Source: Bacilli bacterium (lineage in GTDB: Bacteria; Bacillota_I; Bacilli_A; RFN20; CAG-826). From it: DNA of 39,305 nucleotides. The stretch is taken from positions 1 through 39,305 of the forward strand of contig JAKSVY010000006.1 of assembly GCA_024413875.1 (NCBI GenBank), written 5' to 3'. Below, in pieces: positions 7,063 to 15,014 of this stretch. Within the stretch, counting starts at the first letter, position 1. Every line of letters starts with the position of its first letter. The notes beneath the pieces were generated by a model that saw only the letters and a program-made list of their open reading frames with translations, did no database searches and had not been told where the DNA came from. The position numbers were made by a program, and so were the translations under genes.

Positions 7063-9240
7063 TTATTCAATCCACAGTATTTCGTGTGGTTTTAGCGTGA
7101 TATCTTTTTTATTTCCTTTAATATCATAGAAAGTGGTAGTGACTTCTTCATCTACATTATTTAAGATTGCATATCTATTTTTTGCAGGATAATAGTAACA
7201 ATCAGTTCTTACATCGGTTGATAGGCCCTTATAGTAATTGTCTTCTTTTGATCCCGCCCAAAGAAGTGTTTTATAAACTAATCTAAAGGCATCGTAAGAG
7301 TCTTTAAGTGAGCAAATATAAACTGCTCTTCCTTTTCCATAATTATTAGCAGATAAATAAACATCTCCACCAATCATAATATCAAGATTTGGATCAAACC
7401 AACCTGGATTAGAAGCAATAACATCTGTTTTTAAACTTAATGGATAAACACTTTGGCCTTGATTTCCAAAACGAACATTATTCATATTCACATCATTAAC
7501 AATCCAGTGATTAACACTATTTCTTGGGAAATATTTCTTTTTAGCGTAAGTAAATCCAATTTCTTTTTCTACCCCTAGAACATCTCCTAATTGGAAATAT
7601 CTTCCTTGAGATTCAAAAGCAGTTGGATCACCAATTCCTAAAAATCCACCACCATTAGCAACATATTCTCTAATTTTTGATAAGATAACCGGATCACTCC
7701 AATAGAAATCTCCTTGGAATGCTGAACCAGCTAGACCAGTGTTAATAACAACATCATATTCGGACAATTTATCATTTAAAACATCGTCGAATGAAATGAA
7801 ATCCACATCAACTGGTTGACCGCAAATCGCATTATACAATGTTTGGTATCCGTTGGTTTCTGGTCTTGTATCATCTGTAAATCCACCATTTTGCATCCAT
7901 GAATATTGTCTGCCCCAATAGTTTAAAATAGCAACTTTAACATTATTGTGCGATCCTTCTTTACCAGCATTTTCTCTAATCATTCTAAATTCATCACAGA
8001 CATTCGCAATCAATTTAACGAAGTTAGGATAAGAATCTACTTGCTTTAGATAACCACCAAAGCCGATTCTATCAATTGGTTTTTTAAGCATACCGCGCTT
8101 TTCGCTATTCCAATTTGTTGTTAAGTATTCAACACCCATTTCATCGCTAGGACATTCGTTAGGAAAAAAGTAAGGATTGAGTCTTCCCTCTGTATATTTA
8201 ATACCTGTCATATCAGATAATAAACGAATATATGGTCCACTGTGAGGGGCACCAACAACCGCATCAAGTCCAATTGAAGCAAAATATGGGTTATATGGTT
8301 CTGTTCCAATACGATGATCGCCATCAAACATCATAGTTTTTTTACCGTATTTATGAGCAATATCAACAAATTGCTTAGCCCAGCCACAACATAGTTTTTG
8401 AACAAAATCAATATATTCTCTTGTCTTTTGACTAGGGATTTTAAATCTTGAACCATAAGTTCCGCCAGTAACAACATCTTCAAGAGTAATCTTATAGCCA
8501 TATGTTTTTTCAAAAGCATCGAACATAGCAGGCGATGCTGTCATAGCGTACGTATGCCAATCCCAATATGTTTGCATCTTACCTGTTTTATACAAAATCA
8601 TGAAGTTATAGAAAAACGTAGTAAATCTCACCACTGTAATTTCTGGATGAGCTTTACACCATGATTCCATTCTTTCTAACATATGGTTTAATGCTTCAGG
8701 ATAAATTGGATCGATTCCAATATCGTGTGGAACATTCCAATTATTCGCATGATAGTTATAAATTTGAACTGGATCCCATAAATTTTTAACAAAGAAGTTA
8801 ACAGTGTATTCATGATACTTGATTGATTTATTAATCCTAACTATATTGTCTCCTATATAATCCCAATCATTATGTAGCTCGCCAGTAGTTCTATCGAATA
8901 CTTGCCAAAATTCTTTAATTCTATCTTCATTGATTTCAACTGATTCTTTGAAAAAATCTTTTAATAAATCAATTTCTAAAGAATTGCCAAAAGCAGTTAC
9001 TCTATCGCTAACTAAAGCAATGTTTTGCAAATATTCATGATGCTTTTCAGCATATTCTCTATCTTCACGAACAATAAAATATGCTTTATATACATCAACA
9101 CCCCAAGTTCCTACATCATCTGGAAGTGTAACGCCATCGCAGTCTCTAACTGCATCGGCGCCCCACATTTTTATATATTTTTTTGTACCTTCAGCAAATG
9201 TTTTATCTGTAGGTATTGTAACTAAACCTTTTGTTTTCAT
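7063..9240 (-). CDS. GH112 beta-galactoside phosphorylase (galacto-/lacto-N-biose or galactosyl-rhamnose phosphorylase)
   Basis: 725-aa cytoplasmic enzyme of the GH112 type, which splits a beta-galactosyl disaccharide with phosphate to give galactose 1-phosphate and the acceptor sugar. The N-terminus (LVTIPTDKTFAEGTK, then WGADAVRDCDGVTLPD) aligns from memory with Bifidobacterium LnpA. FDRTTGE follows at about 116. The FDGDHRIGTEPY segment with D308 corresponds to the region of the catalytic aspartate. The C-terminal third has a glutamine amidotransferase-like fold (VANGGGFLGIGDPT) and an end domain, as expected, and length is normal. The ATG at 9240 is preferred to one at 9276 because AAAGG is 7 bases upstream and the family N-terminus starts there. 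That AAAGG overlaps the stop of the upstream FAD gene. Acceptor identity (GlcNAc/GalNAc versus rhamnose) is not determined. The kinase and uridylyltransferase needed to finish the known GNB/LNB route are not in the window, unless the ROK kinase serves. Confidence 0.88.
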   Translation of the reverse strand: MKTKGLVTIPTDKTFAEGTKKYIKMWGADAVRDCDGVTLPDDVGTWGVDVYKAYFIVREDREYAEKHHEYLQNIALVSDRVTAFGNSLEIDLLKDFFKESVEINEDRIKEFWQVFDRTTGELHNDWDYIGDNIVRINKSIKYHEYTVNFFVKNLWDPVQIYNYHANNWNVPHDIGIDPIYPEALNHMLERMESWCKAHPEITVVRFTTFFYNFMILYKTGKMQTYWDWHTYAMTASPAMFDAFEKTYGYKITLEDVVTGGTYGSRFKIPSQKTREYIDFVQKLCCGWAKQFVDIAHKYGKKTMMFDGDHRIGTEPYNPYFASIGLDAVVGAPHSGPYIRLLSDMTGIKYTEGRLNPYFFPNECPSDEMGVEYLTTNWNSEKRGMLKKPIDRIGFGGYLKQVDSYPNFVKLIANVCDEFRMIRENAGKEGSHNNVKVAILNYWGRQYSWMQNGGFTDDTRPETNGYQTLYNAICGQPVDVDFISFDDVLNDKLSEYDVVINTGLAGSAFQGDFYWSDPVILSKIREYVANGGGFLGIGDPTAFESQGRYFQLGDVLGVEKEIGFTYAKKKYFPRNSVNHWIVNDVNMNNVRFGNQGQSVYPLSLKTDVIASNPGWFDPNLDIMIGGDVYLSANNYGKGRAVYICSLKDSYDAFRLVYKTLLWAGSKEDNYYKGLSTDVRTDCYYYPAKNRYAILNNVDEEVTTTFYDIKGNKKDITLKPHEILWIE

Positions 9241-9250
9241 ATTTATGCCT

Positions 9251-11005
9251 TTATTTGTTATAAAGTCTAACTTCATAGATGCTTATATCAGGCGCACCAT
9301 AAGTTGACTTGCAATTTAATACCATTTTATTAAAATTAGTTTTTTCAAAATTGATTACATTGTGTCTAAGAATATTGTCATTAACTTCAATTGTTTTAAC
9401 AACTTTGTTATTTGCTAAAAGTGTAAGCGAATAATCTTTAACAAGATTTGTAGGGAATACTTTTTGTCTTACACGTACCTCTTCGGAAATAGTGATTGTT
9501 AATTCATCACTCAAATTAGAATCAAATGTAATTAATGCTTCGCTAGCGGTAATAGAGTCATCGAATTCAAAGATAAGAGATTCTCCATCACTTGAGATAC
9601 CATTTGACATATATTTATTTATATTGTTTTTAGTTGTTCGTGATGTCCCGTTTAAAACATTTTCAGGTAAGCATCCTTCTTTATAAGAAGTCGCACTGAC
9701 TCTTGCAATTTTAGCTAAATCATATTTATCTTTATTCACGATTTCTGGAATATATGCATCGTTTTTTATTAATAATTGTTGTAATTCTTCGATGTATTTT
9801 AATACTTCACGATTTTCATCAAGAGAATATTTTTTAACAATATATGCTGCAGTTCCAGCTGCTTCTGCCATAGAAGCGCAAGTGCCCATAACTCTTGTTG
9901 AACTAAATGCTAAATGGGAAGCACTCACCAAACGTCCACCTAAGAATAAATTAGAAATATTCTTTGAATATAATGAACGATAAGGAATTGAATAAAATGG
10001 TTTAGCCTCAACATATATATTTGGTGTTTGACTAGTTGAATAAATACCATCAACATTATGGACATCCATTTTCCAGCCACCATAAGCTACACGGTCATAG
10101 AATGAGACACCATTAAATAAATCATTTTCATTTAACACATAATCACCATAGAAACGTCTTGATTCTCTTTTTCCAGGGATGGAGCCAATCCAATCAAGAG
10201 CGTAGTTATCCGCATGATGATTACCACCATTTTTGATGTGATCCCAAACACCATACAAAACTTTTAATAGTTCATCTCTAATTTCTTCTGAATCATCAAT
10301 GGTGTTGTAATTACCACTAACTTCAAGCCACCAATAACCTGAATCAATATGTGCGTGGTCTCTATCTTTTAAATCTTCTTCGGAATATGAATATGCCCAA
10401 GAAGGTTTTTTAAACGCAATTGGGTGCCCAACATTTTTTGTTGTAAACATAATTGAGTTGCCCATTGTTTTATTATCTGCAACATCTAATGCATGTGGTT
10501 CATTATATGTTTCCTTTGCTTCTCTACCATATGTATAAAGAGCACCAGCTTTATATCCCACGAAACCATCGCCAGTCGCATCCATAAACATTTTTCCAGA
10601 AAATTCGAATTCTTTTTCCGTAGTTGTTTGAATAGCTTTGATAGATAAAATTTTTAAACCATTACACTTAACATCTATTACACGAGTATTTAAATAAACA
10701 TCAACATTCGCTTCTTTTGCCATATTTAAAAATATGGTGTCTTGAACGCTAAATGATTGTTGTTCATTAAAATACCTGTTAGTTAGTAATAAATCTTCTA
10801 TTACGCCTGTTTCGCGGGCATTTTTGATAAAGCCATGGCGATTAGCACCACAAATATGCATTCTAATTTCACTACTAGCGTTTCCACCTAGTACAGGTCT
10901 ATCTTGAATAAGACATGTTTTAACACCAAGTCTTGATGCTGAAATAGCAGCAACTAAGCCTGATATTCCACCACCAATAACAACAAATTCATATTTCTTT
11001 TTCAT
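9251..11005 (-). CDS. FAD-dependent oxidoreductase (FAD_oxidored family) with C-terminal extension
   Basis: 584 aa. The N-terminal dinucleotide fold has FVVIGGGISGLVAA (residues 7-20), followed by PVLGGNASSEIRMHICGA, typical of the FAD_oxidored (PF12831) group often found in polysaccharide-use loci. FMDATGDGFVGYKAG is the second FAD-contact motif, and FLGGRLVSASHLAFSSTR closes the flavin domain. From about residue 450 a beta-rich extension of roughly 130 aa follows, ending YGAPDISIYEVRLYNK, which reads like a small sandwich domain. No signal peptide, so cytoplasmic. The reaction is unknown for this group; oxidation of a sugar hydroxyl is a common guess. The gene sits between secreted proteins and GH112, has no clear ribosome site in its 12-base gap, and may rely on coupling. 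A shorter paralogue lies at 33742-35010. Confidence 0.8.
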   Translation of the reverse strand: MKKKYEFVVIGGGISGLVAAISASRLGVKTCLIQDRPVLGGNASSEIRMHICGANRHGFIKNARETGVIEDLLLTNRYFNEQQSFSVQDTIFLNMAKEANVDVYLNTRVIDVKCNGLKILSIKAIQTTTEKEFEFSGKMFMDATGDGFVGYKAGALYTYGREAKETYNEPHALDVADNKTMGNSIMFTTKNVGHPIAFKKPSWAYSYSEEDLKDRDHAHIDSGYWWLEVSGNYNTIDDSEEIRDELLKVLYGVWDHIKNGGNHHADNYALDWIGSIPGKRESRRFYGDYVLNENDLFNGVSFYDRVAYGGWKMDVHNVDGIYSTSQTPNIYVEAKPFYSIPYRSLYSKNISNLFLGGRLVSASHLAFSSTRVMGTCASMAEAAGTAAYIVKKYSLDENREVLKYIEELQQLLIKNDAYIPEIVNKDKYDLAKIARVSATSYKEGCLPENVLNGTSRTTKNNINKYMSNGISSDGESLIFEFDDSITASEALITFDSNLSDELTITISEEVRVRQKVFPTNLVKDYSLTLLANNKVVKTIEVNDNILRHNVINFEKTNFNKMVLNCKSTYGAPDISIYEVRLYNK

Positions 11006-11017
11006 ATATTTATTTTA

Positions 11018-12115
11018 TTACAATAAGACTGTCTCTCCAAAATATAATTGATTTTCAATCAAGTTGAAGTAATCATTATCGCTAAAGATATTATTATCTT
11101 TTATATAACTGATCATATCTTCAGTAGCACTGAAGTTAGTGTATTCTGTTTTAATGTATTTAGTTGGAGCATTCTTTATCATAGTTAAAAGATTTTCTGT
11201 GTGAGCATTTTCACTTGCCTCATACGCTAAATCACTAAATCCAACTGCAACAACATTTTTCAAAACTGCACTATCGTTAATATTCCATAAAAATCTCAAA
11301 TTTTGTGATTCTTCATTCATAACTACAGCAACGTTTTCCAAAGTTCCTAAAAATGCTGAAGATTCTCCAACAAGAGCGGAATATTTATCAGAAACCAAAT
11401 TGGTAAATGCAACGTTTTTAACAACTGCACCTTCCATAATTTGGCCAAAAATACCGCTTAGGTTATTGTATTTATTAATTGTGGTTAGATTAGAAATTGT
11501 GTGGCCTCTACCATCAAAAATGCCTTTAAATCCTATGTTATAATTGTGAGTCAATGGATCCCATGATGAGATAGGTATAAATACATTATTATTGATTAAT
11601 CTAAATGGTTCTGTGCCTTCCATATCTAAATCCGATGATAGAACATAATATGCATCCACTACCTCAGATGAACCTGCAATGTCTAAAAGTTCATATGATT
11701 TACTTATAACCTTTGTTGCGATTGAAACACTCATAATATAAGAATGATTTGTTGATGTATTTATTCTAATATCAACTTTTTCCAAATATTGAGAATCACC
11801 TAAAAAGTTCTTCAATGCTACTTTTGATAATTTAAGTTTATTATCATCAAGTGTAAATCCTGTTTGGATACTTTCTTTTTCGTTGACCCCAATACTTACA
11901 ACATCACCATCAAAGTTTGAAGTAGAAATATTATTAACAGTTTTAGATAAGTCTAAATCATACAAGATTCCTTGTTCTCTTAAATCAGAAACAATTGGTT
12001 CAGCATCCATGGTTGATGTAGTTCCATTATTAGTTGTTGAAATAGACCCCCTACTATTGCAAGAGGTTAGAAATAAAGCCGTTAATAATATTCCTAATTT
12101 TTTAAATGTATTCAT
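11018..12115 (-). CDS. Lipoprotein with one GLUG-like beta-helix module
   Basis: 365 aa. Signal peptide with lipobox LFLTSC (C19), then a short Ser/Thr-rich linker. A beta-sandwich-like stretch (about 45-129) ends in the signature SIATKVIS, and a beta-helix module follows (130-365) with FKGIFDGRGHTISNL, GIFGQIMEGAVVKNVAFTNL. This module is shared with the next two upstream genes (five copies in total). The protein ends NQLYFGETVLL, matching the extreme C-termini of its two paralogues. It should be anchored on the outer face of the membrane. Function is unknown; glycan or host-surface binding is inferred from the operon. No ribosome site is evident, and a strong hairpin ends 12 bases before the ATG. 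Confidence 0.8.
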   Translation of the reverse strand: MNTFKKLGILLTALFLTSCNSRGSISTTNNGTTSTMDAEPIVSDLREQGILYDLDLSKTVNNISTSNFDGDVVSIGVNEKESIQTGFTLDDNKLKLSKVALKNFLGDSQYLEKVDIRINTSTNHSYIMSVSIATKVISKSYELLDIAGSSEVVDAYYVLSSDLDMEGTEPFRLINNNVFIPISSWDPLTHNYNIGFKGIFDGRGHTISNLTTINKYNNLSGIFGQIMEGAVVKNVAFTNLVSDKYSALVGESSAFLGTLENVAVVMNEESQNLRFLWNINDSAVLKNVVAVGFSDLAYEASENAHTENLLTMIKNAPTKYIKTEYTNFSATEDMISYIKDNNIFSDNDYFNLIENQLYFGETVLL

Positions 12116-12127
12116 GCTTTTGATTTA

Positions 12128-12161
12128 TTAAAGCGCCGCACCAAACGATACGGCGCTTTAA
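12128..12161 (-). terminator. Strong intra-operon hairpin (attenuator or RNA-stability element)
   Basis: TTAAAGCGCCG (12128-12138) and CGGCGCTTTAA (12151-12161) form an 11-bp perfect stem with a 12-base loop, unusually G+C-rich for this region. It lies after the 927-aa gene. On the minus strand only a weak U-run follows (TTTAATAAAT), so termination would be partial. It ends 12 bases before the next start codon, where a ribosome site would be. It may lower expression of the downstream lipoprotein, FAD enzyme, GH112 and esterase relative to the secreted proteins, or protect the 3' end of a processed message. Confidence 0.6.
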
Positions 12162-12174
12162 AGTTTAGATTAAA

Positions 12175-14958
12175 TTATAAAACTACTGTTCCACCAAATG
12201 ATAAGTGACCATCAGCATATGAATATGGTGCAGGTAAAGAAATTGTGCCAGCTTCTAAATCAGCAAGTAATTCCGCTGTAGTGTTATGTGTCTTAAATGT
12301 CTTTGATGTTCCACCATCTGCATAAGATGCAACCATGAAGCAGTTAACAAGATTTGCACGATAAGTGCTGTCAACAAACTTTTCTGCTACTGGGAAAACC
12401 ATAACAACATTTTTGACTTTTTTAGATGAAGCTTCATCGATTGCGCCAGCAAAGAAATTCTTAGATGTTGGTGCTTCAACATAAACATTTTCAATTGTTG
12501 AATTAACAACAGAATCACCAAATGCTCTCATGTACGATGTGCCATTATGTCTAAGATTCTTGAAACCAATATTTCTTACAATAGCATTATCAAGATTTCC
12601 TCTGAAGAATCCCATATCATTTACAACTGCGTCATAGATAACATGTCCTCTACCATCAAAGATTCCTGTAAACTTATCACCCCAGTTAATTAACATTTTA
12701 TAACCAGCAAGTGTAGAGCCATCAATATCTCTTGTTAAGATGTAGAGTCCAGATACTGTATTTCCTGTTACTAATTTAAGATCATCAGCTGAGCCAATTA
12801 ATCTTGTAGCAAATGTCATCTTAACTGTGTAAATCTTTTTAGCAGATGTAACGATTTCAACTTCAATATTTTCACCATATGCTTGGCCAGCAAGTAATGA
12901 TGTAGCGACTGTCTTACTAACTGTTAAGTTTCCATCTGTGTAAGAGAAGCCAGTTGAGTTAGAAATGCTACCTCTTCTAATTGAAGTGACATTACCTTCT
13001 AATTCTACTGGAATTACAGTATTATCTTTAGATAAATCAAGAAGTAATTCTTCATCTAATGTGATTTCTTCATAAAGATTAATAACCTTAATTGTGATTA
13101 CTTTAGAAACTGTTGCAACTGTCTTATGTGTTAAGCGAACTTGGATTTCTGTATTTTCTGCAACTGTATCAGCAACAGATAAAACACCATCAACTAAAGT
13201 AACACCTGGAATTTCATTTACTAATGAGAAGTTTGCATTTGTAGATGAAAGTGTAACACTATCACCCTTAGAAACTTCATTATTAATATTTGAACATGTG
13301 TATGAGATGAAATCATAAACTGGGTTTCCGCAAATTAAGATAGAACCATCAGAATAGCTAATTTTTGAATCCCAGCTAAATACTGCGTCATTATTATCAA
13401 GAGCTGCAAGTAAGGCATCTACTGAAGCATGTGTTTGATTTGCACCACCAACAACAAATGTATTTTGAAGGTTTGTAGCCACACCAATTGAATCAAATAA
13501 CTTTGTTGATCCTGGCATTAATAATACACAGTTCTTAACATGGTGTGCAGCGCCTAATGGACCTGCAATAAATTGCGATGCGTTAGAACAATCAAGGAGA
13601 ACATTTTCAAATGTTGCAGCCTTTCCATCAGCAGTACATCCAAGTGGACGCTTATATGTTCCACCTGCAGTTCTAAGATTGACAAATGCAACATTTCTAA
13701 CTGTTGCTTTGTTAAATGTACCACGGAATAATCCCATATCATTAACATTAAGATTCTTTAACGCGTGTCCTTTACCATCGAAAATACCTGTAAATTCTTG
13801 GTTGTAATTTTCAAGAATCTTGAAGGATAATGTTGATGAACATTCAATATCATTTTCTAAAGCAAAGTATCCATTAAGATTTCCAGATGAAATATGTAAT
13901 GAAGTTAAATCATTAACTGTTCTTAAAATCTTTGTAACAACAGAAACTGTGACTCTAAATTCATCGCCACCAAGGCAAACGAGTGTAAGTTCAACATCAC
14001 CATATGTGGCTGTACCAAGAGCAGTTCTTAAAATACTATTCTCAACTGTGAAGCCATTAGCAACACTAGAAAATCCTTCAGTGTATGTGTTTTCACCAAC
14101 TTTGATTGAGTTAACTACTTGTGTTAACCCAATTACTTCAAATGTTGAAGATCCTGATGCTGTAGCGGCATATTCAACCATACCTACTTCACCAATAACA
14201 CAAAGATCTCTAACTGTAACTGGAACACTAGTTTCTAATGATCCGTATTTTACTGTTACAGATGTTGTTCCCTTTGCTAATTCAGTTCCATTCACAACTC
14301 TATAATCGTTAACGACAACCTTATCATTGTGACCATCAACACCACAAACAGCTGAAACAACCATTCCTGTTGGATCGAAATCATCTCCAGTATCATATAC
14401 TGTCTTTGTTGGGTTTGTTGTAACTTCAAGGCTTGTATAACTATGCCCGCTTGGAACACAAGAATAGCCAATCTTGATTGATTGAACTACAACAGCATTT
14501 GCAGTTGTGTTTTCTAAAATAATGCTTGAAGGTTCCACCCCATTGAAATTAAATGTTGGATTTGAAGCATTTAATGAGATAGAAGAAACCCATGTACCAT
14601 TTAATGAATAGGTAACTGCAATAGAGCCTGTTTCACCTTCTTTAAAATTGATGGTAACAGAGCCAATGCCAGTAATGTCATCAACATTTCTAAGCATTGC
14701 TCCACTCTTGAAACTACCAAACATTCCAGCAACTGCTGTAATGCCGCTTTTTTCAAAACTAATACTATTTCCAAGGGTTGTTTGAACACTAAATGTTAGT
14801 TCATCAGAATAGTTAGCTGAATTTAAAACTAAGTTATAGTTATAATCAGCATTTGTAGCAATGGAAAATTGACTACCTTTACTAATAGTAACCGCACTTA
14901 CACCTGTAAGTAATGATAATGATGTTACGACAATTCCTAATTTTGTAATTTTTTTCAT
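12175..14958 (-). CDS. Secreted protein: Big_3-like Ig domain plus two beta-helix modules
   Basis: 927 aa with an N-terminal signal peptide (MKKITKLGIVVTSLSLL, no lipobox). Residues about 35-168 form a beta-rich domain of unknown type. Residues 176-250 (TNPTKTVYDTGDDFDPTGM ... SVTVKYGS) look like a bacterial Ig-like group 3 domain. Then come a sandwich and beta-helix module (341-548; GIFDGKGHALKNL, VRNVAFVNLRT), another sandwich (550-715) and a second module (717-927; GIFDGRGHVIYDA, VRNIGFKNLRH). It ends GHLSFGGTVVL. No LPXTG or membrane anchor is seen, so it is released or held by partners. Probably a surface binding protein; a catalytic role for the beta-helix cannot be excluded. AAAGGA is 9 bases before the ATG. 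The neighbouring paralogues on both sides suggest gene duplication. Confidence 0.8.
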   Translation of the reverse strand: MKKITKLGIVVTSLSLLTGVSAVTISKGSQFSIATNADYNYNLVLNSANYSDELTFSVQTTLGNSISFEKSGITAVAGMFGSFKSGAMLRNVDDITGIGSVTINFKEGETGSIAVTYSLNGTWVSSISLNASNPTFNFNGVEPSSIILENTTANAVVVQSIKIGYSCVPSGHSYTSLEVTTNPTKTVYDTGDDFDPTGMVVSAVCGVDGHNDKVVVNDYRVVNGTELAKGTTSVTVKYGSLETSVPVTVRDLCVIGEVGMVEYAATASGSSTFEVIGLTQVVNSIKVGENTYTEGFSSVANGFTVENSILRTALGTATYGDVELTLVCLGGDEFRVTVSVVTKILRTVNDLTSLHISSGNLNGYFALENDIECSSTLSFKILENYNQEFTGIFDGKGHALKNLNVNDMGLFRGTFNKATVRNVAFVNLRTAGGTYKRPLGCTADGKAATFENVLLDCSNASQFIAGPLGAAHHVKNCVLLMPGSTKLFDSIGVATNLQNTFVVGGANQTHASVDALLAALDNNDAVFSWDSKISYSDGSILICGNPVYDFISYTCSNINNEVSKGDSVTLSSTNANFSLVNEIPGVTLVDGVLSVADTVAENTEIQVRLTHKTVATVSKVITIKVINLYEEITLDEELLLDLSKDNTVIPVELEGNVTSIRRGSISNSTGFSYTDGNLTVSKTVATSLLAGQAYGENIEVEIVTSAKKIYTVKMTFATRLIGSADDLKLVTGNTVSGLYILTRDIDGSTLAGYKMLINWGDKFTGIFDGRGHVIYDAVVNDMGFFRGNLDNAIVRNIGFKNLRHNGTSYMRAFGDSVVNSTIENVYVEAPTSKNFFAGAIDEASSKKVKNVVMVFPVAEKFVDSTYRANLVNCFMVASYADGGTSKTFKTHNTTAELLADLEAGTISLPAPYSYADGHLSFGGTVVL

Positions 14959-14991
14959 ATTATGGAATCCTTTCTATAAATTTTATATTAA

Positions 14992-15006
14992 ATAAGCAAA
15001 GCTTAT
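14992..15006 (-). other. Small hairpin in the gap between two beta-helix genes
   Basis: ATAAGC-AAA-GCTTAT is a 6-bp perfect stem between the stop at 15015 and the ATG at 14958. It is A+T-rich with no clear U-run. It could be a weak processing signal or chance. Confidence 0.25.
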
Positions 15007-15014
15007 ATTAACCG

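Noticed and set aside
9241..9276. Upstream ATG giving 12 extra residues to GH112
   Set aside because: It would overlap the end of the FAD gene, and the family N-terminus begins at the later ATG with AAAGG upstream.
13820..14305. 161-codon plus-strand ORF opposite the 927-aa secreted gene
   Set aside because: It is antisense to a well-supported repeat protein, lacks a ribosome site, and its composition follows the complementary Ser/Thr-rich codons.
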